Shown: positions 45,901-56,202 of the stretch, piece by piece
How positions within the stretch are numbered: position 1 is the stretch's first letter
Layout of the letters: the number at the start of each line of letters is the position of its first letter
Source: Siphonodentalium dalli
Lineage: Eukaryota > Mollusca > Scaphopoda > Gadilida > Siphonodentaliidae
DNA length: 64,000 nt
Assembly (NCBI GenBank): GCA_032622095.1
Contig: CP136066.1
Location: forward strand, 98,229,319-98,293,318
Direction of reading: 5' to 3'
The notes under the pieces: generated by a model
The model's database searches: none
Seen by the model: the letters and a program-made list of their open reading frames with translations, nothing else
Told to the model about the DNA's origin: nothing
Made by a program: the position numbers and the translations under genes

Positions 45901-46690
45901 GAATTGTACACAAATTCGCTCTATCTCTTCGTCGATGGCAGCCTGGTGCCTAAGATCATCGATTTGCGCACTACTGTAATTAGCATCATCTGGAAGGACG
46001 GGTAGGGTGACATGTGTTATATTCATGTATATTTACATACTAAGTGTGATTATCACTAAATCCAGCATTCCGATTGGTCGGCGCCCACGTTACTTGTTGC
46101 AGTTATTTATCGGTGAACGCGCAACAGCTCATAACTGCAACCCCATAATTACATCGATACGTCATCGATACCGGAAAGAAATACGCGTAATGTTTTGGGC
46201 GCATTTGGACTCGCACAAGATTGACTTAAATTAAATCATCAGGTTTCAATATAAAGAAATTGTTCCTGTTAACTTTTGCCAAGGGTGCTATGGGATATTT
46301 TGGGCTGGTTTTGTCACGATACACTTTTCGATTTAAATACATTTACAAAAGTGGCTTTTTCGATAAATGTATATAAATATAAGGATTAACTGTCATGTGG
46401 ACTGTTTTTAGGGCGATGTAACCGTGAGGTTAGTGGTCATAACTTGTGTAAAACCAGAAGGGTTTTACATACAAGTTATGACCACTTATTTCCAAAGAGA
46501 CTGGGAATGAAGGAAGGCAAAACAGCAGGTATATGATACATTAATAATTTGAGTTGTGTTGGCTCATTATAATGGTGACATTATATAATTGCTCTAACAT
46601 AATGCGGGTATTGTGTTTATTTAATTTAAATTATCAAATAAAAATAAAGGTACAGGCTGATAGCGTAAGTACTCACGTCATGAACGAAAC
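45901..46690. other. Unassigned sequence with a hairpin
   Basis: 46431-46486 is a hairpin: TAGTGGTCATAACTTGTGTA pairs with TACAAGTTATGACCACTTA around AAACCAGAAGGGTTTT. The rest shows no repeat or exon. The 75-codon plus frame at 46007-46234 has no domain. Confidence 0.5.
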
Positions 46691-47027
46691 ACATGTTAAT
46701 AATAATAATAATGTGTAATAGCAATAACACCCACATGGGTAGGTTGCCCTATACAGTGTAATACATTATACTGGTTATAACAATATTATAACAATACATC
46801 AGTGAATACATGTGAAATTAAGCATGCTATCTTATAACATTTAAACATACAATCATAATAAGAAAATATATATATACGGTACTACCACGTACTACCTATA
46901 ATGGTGTATCGATGTGGGTACAAGCATACTGTCCTATAATATTCACAATACATGTAATTCCATAATCAATGTATACCTCAATAAGGTTTGTTTCTCAGAC
47001 ATATTATGCTCATTAATCTGAAATGAT

Positions 47028-49939
47028 TTAACACTGTTCTGTTCGGAGTTTGAAGAATTGTTTAACCATGTTGCAGATTTTCGCACATATGCGAGGACAT
47101 CTGTTTTCTAGAATAGTTATGAATTGATACTCTTGGTCTAATAGTTGGAAATTTATGTAATTATTTCCCATTATGGAAAATAATTCTGATCTCAGTGCCG
47201 CGTAAAGAGGACAATCCATAATGAAGTGAACTTCGTCCTCTATTTGCTTTTTTGTATTGAAACAAAAGGTACATACTCTATCTGGTAAGGGTATCGGGGG
47301 TTGGTAATGTCTACCACGCTCTATCGCTAGGGCGTGATTACTTATTCTCAATCGCGTGAATGCTATTTTATCTTCATTGTATTGGGTATTGAGCAAGTAT
47401 GGTTCCATTTGAAAAGTAGTTTTGAAAATGCGATACGTCCGTAGTTTGTTACTCCCTGTTTTAGATGCTTCATCGCTCATATTAAAAATAAAGTCGTTAT
47501 GATAGTTGGATTGTAACTGCTGTCTCAAGTTAGTAAGATTCTTGCCAACTTGTGTGCTGTCGGTGATATTTAACCCAAATGCTGCCGTCGTTTTGAATAT
47601 TGATTTCTGAACGCCGGGTGAACGTTGTTCAATCACGGCATTTCTGATCAAGTTACTGTCAACATTATTAGAAATTTTAATAGCATATGCGGCCATTCTA
47701 CAAATAGCGTCGATGTAAAGTGGATAGCTACCCAATTCCGCCCTAACTGCAGTGTTAGATGCATATTTGCCTACTCCTAATACTATTTTGCAGAATTTTA
47801 TGTGTAACTTTTCGCATTCTAGCCTATCGTAGTTCTTAGACGTTGCTTCCACTCCCCATATTTCACTTCCATATAAGACAATTGGCTTGATTAACTTCTC
47901 ATATAATTTCATAGATGTACTCACTGGTAGGGGTGCTGTGCTGTCGGATGCATTTCTGAGAGCATACATAGCTTTGCGCCCTTTGGAAGTTAGGTCCGAT
48001 ATCGCGTCTGTAAATTTCCCATGTAAACTTTACTCCAAGGTATGTGTATTGCTTAACCGTTTCGAGGTTATTTTCTGCTACCGAAAATGTTGTTAAGTGT
48101 TTTGAAGCTCGAGATCGAAAAATCATGCATTTAGTTTTATCTTCATTAATTGTTAGTTCATTTTCCCGTGTAAAATCTTCAAGCCGTTCGAGGCATCTTT
48201 GAAGTCCTGATTGACTCTCGGACATTAAAACTAGGTCATCAGCGAATAACATGTGATTTATAGAACTATCGCCTAGATTTATTGGATCGCAGTTTGTGTC
48301 AAAAATTGTTTTTATATTATCAATATATATTTTGAATAATGTAGGTGACAATACCTATCCCTGTCATACTCCCGGCGTTGAAAGGCATGGGAGACCAATT
48401 CCTTTATTGGTTTTTGTAAGGTAATAACTTGAGCAATACATTGATTTAATTATTTGTAAAATTTGTCCTGAAATTCCAATAGATTTAATCTTATTGAAGA
48501 GCATTTGTCTGTTTATGGTATCGAACGCTTTTTAAAAGTCGACAAATGCGGCGTATATAGGTCTTTCTAGTGATTTGTATTTTTGTATCGCCGAATGTAG
48601 AACAAAAATACTGTCAATCGTGCCTTTTCCTTTACAAAAACCGAACTGGTTATCGCTAATAATTTTGTTTGCATTCAGATGATTAGCTATTCGGTCATTG
48701 ATTATTTTATTGAAAAGTTTCCCCACTGATGAGCTAATGGCTATAGCACGATAATTGTTCGGGTCATCAGTAGCTCCTTTTTTGTGTATCAAACTAAGTA
48801 TTAACTTTGACCAGTCGGGCGGATAAATTCCCGACATGAAAATAACATTAAACAATTTCCCAAATTCGTTGATCAGTATGGGGGCAGTTTGTTTTAGTAA
48901 GTCATTTGAGATTTGGTCAGGTCCAACAGCTTTACCCCGTTTTAGCTGTCTAACTACTTTAAGTATCTCATCTTCCGTAATAGCTTTGTCATTTATAGGA
49001 ATCATTGTGTCATTAATTTCAATATCTATATATGGCAGAGTGCGTAGTGGAATTTTTGGGCAGTACAGTTTCTTAAAGAAGTAAACCGCGTCGTTTGGTC
49101 CCTCAGAATGTCGCTCTTTCTGTCGTAACTTGGCTACTATCTTCCAATAATCTCGGGGATTTTCAGTTTTCAGTTTATCAAGAGAGTTATAACGCTCAGC
49201 GTAGAATGCTTTGCGTTTGCGTTTTAATTCCTGTTTATACTCTTTTTTAGCATTATGGTATCTGCTTCTTAATCTGTCATCATTTGGATGTTTCCGCATA
49301 TTTTTAATTGCATAATCAAGATATCGTTTTAGCTCTTTGCACCTATTATCAAACCATTTATTTCTACGCGGTGTGTATCCATGCTTAATCCTTTTAACTG
49401 AACATACATTTATATTTACTTGCGAGTTTATATTCAATAAGTCACTGGCGACTGCAATGGCGCCTTGTTTGTCACATGTGTGGTTGCTAATTCTAAAGCT
49501 ATTTATCTGTTCTTTTATGTTTGCGCATGTAATTGATTCTTGTACTTTATATGGACTATCCGATGTCCACTTAAGTTGCTTTATTTTGGTGTATTTATAT
49601 TTGGGTGTCTTGCTAACTTTACGTGTATATTGGTAGTTTAGATGGAGTGTTAATTGACAGTGGTCTGAGAATTCCGTTGGCAGCTTGACACAAAAGTAAT
49701 CTATATCTGAAAGAGATCTATCCGAGATGATAATATAATCTACAACACTTGCACCCTGGTATTGAAAACTAGTGAAGTGGCCAAGGCGGTCGCCGGGGGC
49801 TCTGCCATTTGCTATTCTCAAACCAGCACTCTGACATAAATGTAATAACTGTCTACCAAATGTGTTTACACGGGTATCCATACTTGTCCTAGTGGTATCT
49901 GAATCTGCAATATAATCGGTTGGTAGTGATAAGTGCTTA
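47028..49939 (-). pseudogene. LINE ORF2: endonuclease end, reverse transcriptase, zinc tail
   Basis: From 49939 downward it continues the endonuclease (GASVVDYIIISDRSL, then SDH near the end). The RT follows with RGKAVGPDQISNDLLK, SLIHKKG..DPNNYRAIA and KGTIDSIFVLH. A stop comes right after AAFVDF (48532), where the motif normally continues, and a second stop lies just before SPTLFKIYIDN. The catalytic box is LFADDLVLMS (about 48250). A frameshift near 48010 moves the C-terminal 313 codons into another frame, ending with the CTFC..IEDEVHFIMDC zinc tail. The copy cannot make one full protein. Confidence 0.9.
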
Positions 49940-49944
49940 TCATT
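49940..49944. other. Target-site duplication TCATT (left)
   Basis: TCATT here and at 55338-55342 flank the LTR multimer. The LINE endonuclease frame is continuous across one copy, which confirms the insertion boundaries. Confidence 0.9.
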
Positions 49945-50501
49945 TTGATAGAGCTGATTTCGGGTTGAATCAAGATTGAGTCTTTCTGGGGAATTAGCAT
50001 TTATTTACACAATAGACTATATACGGACATTCCGGTATAGTTGGAATCCAGTTTACCAAAACAATTGGACCTCCAGTTGTAATAGGTGAAACGTGACTGA
50101 ATATTGGAATTCCAAAACATAGAGTGCCATATCACAGTATTACAAATTCTTATATACAAAGCATGAACAGGTGTGAATTAATGACGCATGATTAGATTAA
50201 CAGATTTGTATTATAAATTATCCGATCACCACAATGGCATTAACAGTTCGACAAATAAGTTATTATTAAAAGTAAAGCTAATAATGCGTGCGATGAATGG
50301 TAATTAACGAGCACATGCTTGGGCAGGAATTAACAAGTTGCATAAGAATAGCCTGCTGATTAATACAAAGAGATGTTGTAATTTCGAGAAAGCCTAATCT
50401 AACAAAGAAACGAACCTAACGCGAATACTATAGAAACGAATATCGGCAAAATCAATGTAGATAAACAAGGTAATCATTGTCCAAAAATTAGCACTCTGAC
50501 A
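49945..50501 (-). repeat. LTR 1 (3' LTR of the array)
   Basis: 557 bp. Shares G at 50286 and T at 50354 with LTR 2, whereas LTRs 3 and 4 have A and A at the matching places. Confidence 0.9.
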
Positions 50502-50702
50502 TCACACTCTCCTCCGGGTGAAATTGGTCCCACAATTTCTCTGTTCTGCATGCAAAATGAATGAGTGTTAAAATCGCTTTTCAGGTTTGTCCTTTTCTGA
50601 ATGACTTGACATATTGAACTAAACGAATGTCCTCGTTGTCTTTTTCCATCCGCTTTTGAAGGCCGCGGCGCACTGACTCGAAATCAATGTGAGGACAATT
50701 CT

Positions 50703-51485
50703 CTAGCCTGTGTCGAACATATCGCCGTACAGATTCGAAATAATTTTTTTGTTTTGAGCACTACCAATGGGTGACGGTTCTGGATGCTGATTTATGTGTA
50801 GCTGTTTTGGCACTACACTTCCAGGTATCTTAATCGCTGGGTAATCATATATGTAGCACATAGCTTCAAAGTCCAAATCATCTCTATTTACCCACGTGTT
50901 TTTAGTTGCTGGGAGTCCGCGCCATTTGATAAGGTATTGTGGTTCATCCTTGTGCAGCCGTTTTCGAACAACTTTTTCAGTCACCTTAACTGACTGGGAA
51001 TGTTGAAAAGGTTTAGTTGTCGGTGATTCATTCTTGGGAACGATGTCGATGATTTTAGAGTGGAATTGTAGTGATGCCGGAAGCTGCTCCGTTGACGAAT
51101 CGTGTTTCTGAACTACGGAGTCCGGTATCGTTTGGATAGCACTATTAACACTAGGTGTCGATGGCGAAACCGTGATACCAATATCAGTTTTTGAAATAAC
51201 TTGAGTTTGTGTACTCACAGAATCCGAAACGATAATATCTGACGGTGTCGCAGCTACACTGGTACAATTAATTGATATCTTCTCCTTCTTTTGGATGAAA
51301 TCCTCCATGCGAATTCGGTCTCTAAGTATGTTCGACGCAGACTTACATTTTCGTGTTACCTTCTTCCAGTTGAGTGACAGCGACACGTCTCCATTCTCCG
51401 TCTTCAGGCTCCAGTCGAGTCGGTGGTTCAGAAACTCGAACGTCTTCAGGATGTTAATGATGTTTTCGGGTATCGGCTGCGTCAT
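50703..51485 (-). CDS. Chromodomain ORF, unit A (260 aa)
   Basis: The start codon lies 72 bp from the upstream LTR, so it likely corresponds to the gag start. Residues 1-65 are a conserved-looking domain (LDWSLKTENGDVSLSLNW) that I cannot name. Residues 75-165 are Ser/Thr-rich and probably disordered. Residues 167-207 form a chromodomain (VTEKVVRKRLHKDEPQYLIK, WRG, NTW, then an acidic DDLD); only the central Trp of the usual aromatic cage is clear. Chromodomains normally sit at the integrase C-terminus of chromoviruses, so this looks like a gag start fused to a pol end by internal deletion. Tyr at 213 differs from Ser in units B and C. Past the stop, another frame stays open for about 50 codons. 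Confidence 0.85.
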   Translation of the reverse strand: MTQPIPENIINILKTFEFLNHRLDWSLKTENGDVSLSLNWKKVTRKCKSASNILRDRIRMEDFIQKKEKISINCTSVAATPSDIIVSDSVSTQTQVISKTDIGITVSPSTPSVNSAIQTIPDSVVQKHDSSTEQLPASLQFHSKIIDIVPKNESPTTKPFQHSQSVKVTEKVVRKRLHKDEPQYLIKWRGLPATKNTWVNRDDLDFEAMCYIYDYPAIKIPGSVVPKQLHINQHPEPSPIGSAQNKKIISNLYGDMFDTG

Positions 51486-51556
51486 TCTTCTTTTCTTGCG
51501 GGAACGTTGCGTTGCAGTTGGGGAAATAGCAACACTGCCAGGATTCTCTCACCAAT

Positions 51557-52113
51557 TTGATAGAGCTGATTTCGGGTTGAATCAAGATTGAGTCTTTCTG
51601 GGGAATTAGCATTTATTTACACAATAGACTATATACGGACATTCCGGTATAGTTGGAATCCAGTTTACCAAAACAATTGGACCTCCAGTTGTAATAGGTG
51701 AAACGTGACTGAATATTGGAATTCCAAAACATAGAGTGCCATATCACAGTATTACAAATTCTTATATACAAAGCATGAACAGGTGTGAATTAATGACGCA
51801 TGATTAGATTAACAGATTTGTATTATAAATTATCCGATCACCACAATGGCATTAACAGTTCGACAAATAAGTTATTATTAAAAGTAAAGCTAATAATGCG
51901 TGCGATGAATGGTAATTAACGAGCACATGCTTGGGCAGGAATTAACAAGTTGCATAAGAATAGCCTGCTGATTAATACAAAGAGATGTTGTAATTTCGAG
52001 AAAGCCTAATCTAACAAAGAAACGAACCTAACGCGAATACTATAGAAACGAATATCGGCAAAATCAATGTAGATAAACAAGGTAATCATTGTCCAAAAAT
52101 TAGCACTCTGACA
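51557..52113 (-). repeat. LTR 2
   Basis: 557 bp. Shares the LTR 1 variants at both diagnostic sites. Confidence 0.9.
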
Positions 52114-52314
52114 TCACACTCTCCTCCGGGTGAAATTGGTCCCACAATTTCTCTGTTCTGCATGCAAAATGAATGAGTGTTAAAATCGCTTTTCAGGTTT
52201 GTCCTTTTCTGAATGACTTGACATATTGAACTAAACGAATGTCCTCATTGTCTTTTTCCATCCGCTTTTGAAGGCCGCGGCGCACTGACTCGAAATCAAT
52301 GTGAGGACAATTCT

Positions 52315-53097
52315 CTAGCCTGTGTCGAACATATCGCCGTACAGATTCGAAATAATGTTTTTGTTTTGAGCACTACCAATGGGTGACGGTTCTGGTTGCT
52401 GATTTATGTGTAGCTGTTTTGGCACTACACTTCCAGGTATCTTAATCGCTGGGTAATCAGATATGTAGCACATAGCTTCAAAGTCCAAATCATCTCTATT
52501 TACCCACGTGTTTTTAGTTGCTGGGAGTCCGCGCCATTTGATAAGGTATTGTGGTTCATCCTTGTGCAGCCGTTTTCGAACAACTTTTTCAGTCACCTTA
52601 ACTGACTGGGAATGTTGAAAAGGTTTAGTTGTCGGTGATTCATTCTTGGGAACGATGTCGATGATTTTAGAGTGGAATTGTAGTGATGCCGGAAGCTGCT
52701 CCGTTGACGAATCGTGTTTCTGAATTACGGAGTCCGGTATCGTTTGGATAGCACTATTAACACTAGGTGTCGATGGCGAAACCGTGATACCAATATCAGT
52801 TTTTGAAATAACTTGAGTTTGTGTACTCACAGAATCCGAAACGATAATATCTGACGGTGTCGCAGCTACACTGGTACAATTAATTGATATCTTCTCCTTC
52901 TTTTGGATGAAATCCTCCATGCGAATTCGGTCTCTAAGTATGTTCGACGCAGACTTACATTTTCGTGTTACCTTCTTCCAGTTGAGTGACAGCGACACGT
53001 CTCCATTCTCCGTCTTCAGGCTCCAGTCGAGTCGGTGGTTCAGAAACTCGAACGTCTTCAGGATGTTAATGATGTTTTCGGGTATCGGCTGCGTCAT
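52315..53097 (-). CDS. Chromodomain ORF, unit B (260 aa)
   Basis: Same length and layout as the unit A product, with a handful of changes: Ile for Val at 125, Ser for Tyr at 213, Gln for His at 234 and Asn for Lys at 247. It is open along its whole length. The chromodomain stretch (167-207) is unchanged. Start codon 72 bp from LTR 3. The repeated preservation could reflect recent origin rather than selection. Confidence 0.85.
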   Translation of the reverse strand: MTQPIPENIINILKTFEFLNHRLDWSLKTENGDVSLSLNWKKVTRKCKSASNILRDRIRMEDFIQKKEKISINCTSVAATPSDIIVSDSVSTQTQVISKTDIGITVSPSTPSVNSAIQTIPDSVIQKHDSSTEQLPASLQFHSKIIDIVPKNESPTTKPFQHSQSVKVTEKVVRKRLHKDEPQYLIKWRGLPATKNTWVNRDDLDFEAMCYISDYPAIKIPGSVVPKQLHINQQPEPSPIGSAQNKNIISNLYGDMFDTG

Positions 53098-53168
53098 TCT
53101 TCTTTTCTTGCGGGAACGTTGCGTTGCAGTTGGGGAAATAGCAACACTGCCAGGATTCTCTCACCAAT

Positions 53169-53725
53169 TTGATAGAGCTGATTTCGGGTTGAATCAAGAT
53201 TGAGTCTTTCTGGGGAATTAGCATTTATTTACACAATAGACTATATACGGACATTCCGGTATAGTTGGAATCCAGTTTACCAAAACAATTGGACCTCCAG
53301 TTGTAATAGGTGAAACGTGACTGAATATTGGAATTCCAAAACATAGAGTGCCATATCACAGTATTACAAATTCTTATATACAAAGCATGAACAGGTGTGA
53401 ATTAATGACGCATGATTAGATTAACAGATTTGTATTATAAATTATCCGATCACCACAATGGCATTAACAGTTCGACAAATAAGTTATTATTAAAAGTAAA
53501 GCTAATAATACGTGCGATGAATGGTAATTAACGAGCACATGCTTGGGCAGGAATTAACAAGTTGCATAAGAATAGCCAGCTGATTAATACAAAGAGATGT
53601 TGTAATTTCGAGAAAGCCTAATCTAACAAAGAAACGAACCTAACGCGAATACTATAGAAACGAATATCGGCAAAATCAATGTAGATAAACAAGGTAATCA
53701 TTGTCCAAAAATTAGCACTCTGACA
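53169..53725 (-). repeat. LTR 3
   Basis: 557 bp. Carries A at 53510 and A at 53578, shared with LTR 4 and differing from LTRs 1 and 2. Confidence 0.9.
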
Positions 53726-53926
53726 TCACACTCTCCTCCGGGTGAAATTGGTCCCACAATTTCTCTGTTCTGCATGCAAAATGAATGAGTGTTAAAATCG
53801 CTTTTCAGGTTTGTCCTTTTCTGAATGACTTGACATATTGAACTAAACGAATGTCCTCGTTGTCTTTTTCCATCCGCTTTTGAAGGCCGCGGCGCACTGA
53901 CTCGAAATCAATGTGAGGACAATTCT

Positions 53927-54709
53927 CTAGCCTGTGTCGAACATATCGCCGTACAGATTCGAAATAATTTTTTTGTTTTGAGCACTACCAATGGGTGACG
54001 GTTCTGGATGCTGATTTATGTGTAGCTGTTTTGGCACTACACTTCCAGGTATCTTAATCGCTGGGTAATCAGATATGTAGCACATAGCTTCAAAGTCCAA
54101 ATCATCTCTATTTACCCACGTGTTTTTAGTTGCTGGGAGTCCGCGCCATTTGATAAGGTATTGTGGTTCATCCTTGTGCAGCCGTTTTCGAACAACTTTT
54201 TCAGTCACCTTAACTGACTGGGAATGTTGAAAAGGTTTAGTTGTCGGTGATTCATTCTTGGGAACGATGTCGATGATTTTAGAGTGGAATTGTAGTGATG
54301 CCGGAAGCTGCTCCGTTGACGAATCGTGTTTCTGAACTACGGAGTCCGGTATCGTTTGGATAGCACTATTAACACTAGGTGTCGATGGCGAAACCGTGAT
54401 ACCAATATCAGTTTTTGAAATAACTTGAGTTTGTGTACTCACAGAATCCGAAACGATAATATCTGACGGTGTCGCAGCTACACTGGTACAATTAATTGAT
54501 ATCTTCTCCTTCTTTTGGATGAAATCCTCCATGCGAATTCGGTCTCTAAGTATGTTCGACGCAGACTTACATTTTCGTGTTACCTTCTTCCAGTTGAGTG
54601 ACAGCGACACGTCTCCATTCTCCGTCTTCAGGCTCCAGTCGAGTCGGTGGTTCAGAAACTCGAACGTCTTCAGGATGTTAATGATGTTTTCGGGTATCGG
54701 CTGCGTCAT
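53927..54709 (-). CDS. Chromodomain ORF, unit C (260 aa)
   Basis: Third intact copy, identical to unit A except Ser for Tyr at 213. It lies directly downstream of LTR 4, the promoter-proximal (5') LTR of the whole array in the minus-strand sense, so this copy is the one most likely to be transcribed from a full LTR promoter. Non-catalytic. A role in targeting or as structural protein is speculation. Confidence 0.85.
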   Translation of the reverse strand: MTQPIPENIINILKTFEFLNHRLDWSLKTENGDVSLSLNWKKVTRKCKSASNILRDRIRMEDFIQKKEKISINCTSVAATPSDIIVSDSVSTQTQVISKTDIGITVSPSTPSVNSAIQTIPDSVVQKHDSSTEQLPASLQFHSKIIDIVPKNESPTTKPFQHSQSVKVTEKVVRKRLHKDEPQYLIKWRGLPATKNTWVNRDDLDFEAMCYISDYPAIKIPGSVVPKQLHINQHPEPSPIGSAQNKKIISNLYGDMFDTG

Positions 54710-54780
54710 TCTTCTTTTCTTGCGGGAACGTTGCGTTGCAGTTGGGGAAATAGCAACACTGCCAGGATTCTCTCACCAAT

Positions 54781-55337
54781 TTGATAGAGCTGATTTCGGG
54801 TTGAATCAAGATTGAGTCTTTCTGGGGAATTAGCATTTATTTACACAATAGACTATATACGGACATTCCGGTATAGTTGGAATCCAGTTTACCAAAACAA
54901 TTGGACCTCCAGTTGTAATAGGTGAAACGTGACTGAATATTGGAATTCCAAAACATAGAGTGCCATATCACAGTATTACAAATTCTTATATACAAAGCAT
55001 GAACAGGTGTGAATTAATGACGCATGATTAGATTAACAGATTTGTATTATAAATTATCCGATCACCACAATGGCATTAACAGTTCGACAAATAAGTTATT
55101 ATTAAAAGTAAAGCTAATAATACGTGCGATGAATGGTAATTAACGAGCACATGCTTGGGCAGGAATTAACAAGTTGCATAAGAATAGCCAGCTGATTAAT
55201 ACAAAGAGATGTTGTAATTTCGAGAAAGCCTAATCTAACAAAGAAACGAACCTAACGCGAATACTATAGAAACGAATATCGGCAAAATCAATGTAGATAA
55301 ACAAGGTAATCATTGTCCAAAAATTAGCACTCTGACA
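54781..55337 (-). repeat. LTR 4 (5' LTR of the array)
   Basis: 557 bp, next to TSD TCATT at 55338-55342. Its leader side (54760-54780) reads ATTGGTGAGAGAATCC on the minus strand, a candidate tRNA primer site. Confidence 0.9.
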
Positions 55338-55342
55338 TCATT
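55338..55342. other. Target-site duplication TCATT (right)
   Basis: Matches 49940-49944 exactly; see the LTR multimer. Confidence 0.9.
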
Positions 55343-55870
55343 GTCGGCTGTAACATTGTCCAGCAATTGAGCACATCTAGCGTTTAGATCTCCCCACAAA
55401 ATAACTAATTCATTTGCTTCATACTGAGTCAGCACATTTTCGATCGACGTGAATGCATCTACGTCTTTGTGACGTGATTTCCAAAAACTGGAATTAATTG
55501 GAGGTATATATACCGATACAAAAATTATATTGGCTGATTGGTTCATCAGCGCACCTTTAAATTCCACACATATACCAAAATCACTTACTGTGAAATGTCT
55601 CTTTACATATTTTTTGAATTTTGACTGAAAGTAAAATGAAATTCCACCCTTTTTCTTTTCGGCATTTTTCCTGTGTAAATGTATACATTCATAGCCTGAA
55701 ATTTCGATGTCAGACTTTGCGCTATGCCAGGTCTCAACCAGTGTAATGAATTCATACTTCATTATCTGCATGCGAAAGAATGGATCTTGCAGCTTTCTGC
55801 ATAACCCTTGTACATTCCAAGATGTGTATCTTATTTTATCAAAGGTAGCTGATTCTGATAGTTTTGACAT
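55343..55870 (-). pseudogene. LINE ORF2 N-terminus: AP endonuclease, interrupted
   Basis: ATG at 55870. Recognisable AP-endonuclease motifs in order: YTSWNVQGL (residue 15), LVETWH with the metal-binding Glu at 46, KKGGISFYF (about 73), FVSVYIPP (about 117) and LVILWGDLNAR (about 157). The frame is cut at codon 176 by the LTR multimer and resumes at 49939. Before that event this part was open, so the LTR element hit a LINE that still looked functional in this domain. Confidence 0.9.
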
Positions 55871-56202
55871 TTCGTGAAAGTTTGCAAGTGCAAGTGGTAC
55901 TGGAGCTAGCCATATATAACAGTAGTTGGATTGTAACTACTCGCGTTACTAAATGTCGCTAAAATGAATTATGTACGTCTACACGTCTCAAAATTAAACC
56001 GGGTCAAATCATATTATTGGTTAATTTATCCTATGATCATACTAATTTAAGCTATGTTAATATCTGATTGAATAATGTTTAGTTTAGTTCAGTCCAAAGT
56101 GAAGGAGACATATCCTCTTTAATCTACCATAAATCGCTAATTTATTCGATCAAAGTATGTCAATCTCCCCCACTTCGGATGAAACAAACTGTATTCAATG
56201 CG
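55871..56202 (-). other. LINE inter-ORF spacer
   Basis: About 330 bp between the ORF1 stop and the ORF2 start. AT-rich, no repeat or exon. Confidence 0.5.

Larger units (their letters stand above)
49945..55337 (-). mobile_element. Tandem LTR-retrotransposon multimer (4 LTRs, 3 interiors)
   Basis: Four 557-bp LTRs alternate with three 1055-bp interiors at an exact 1612-bp period. On the minus strand each LTR starts TGTCAGAGTGC. A purine tract (GGAGGAGAGTGTGA) directly precedes the downstream LTR, and ATTGGTGAGAGAATCC follows the upstream LTR as a likely primer-binding site. Flanked by TSD TCATT. Each interior has a single 260-codon ORF with a chromodomain and no protease, RT, RNase H or integrase. 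It is thus a non-autonomous chromovirus-type element. Confidence 0.92.

Noticed and set aside
51295..54815. 98-codon plus-strand frames repeated three times
   Set aside because: They are antisense to the chromodomain ORF start and LTR junction in each unit.
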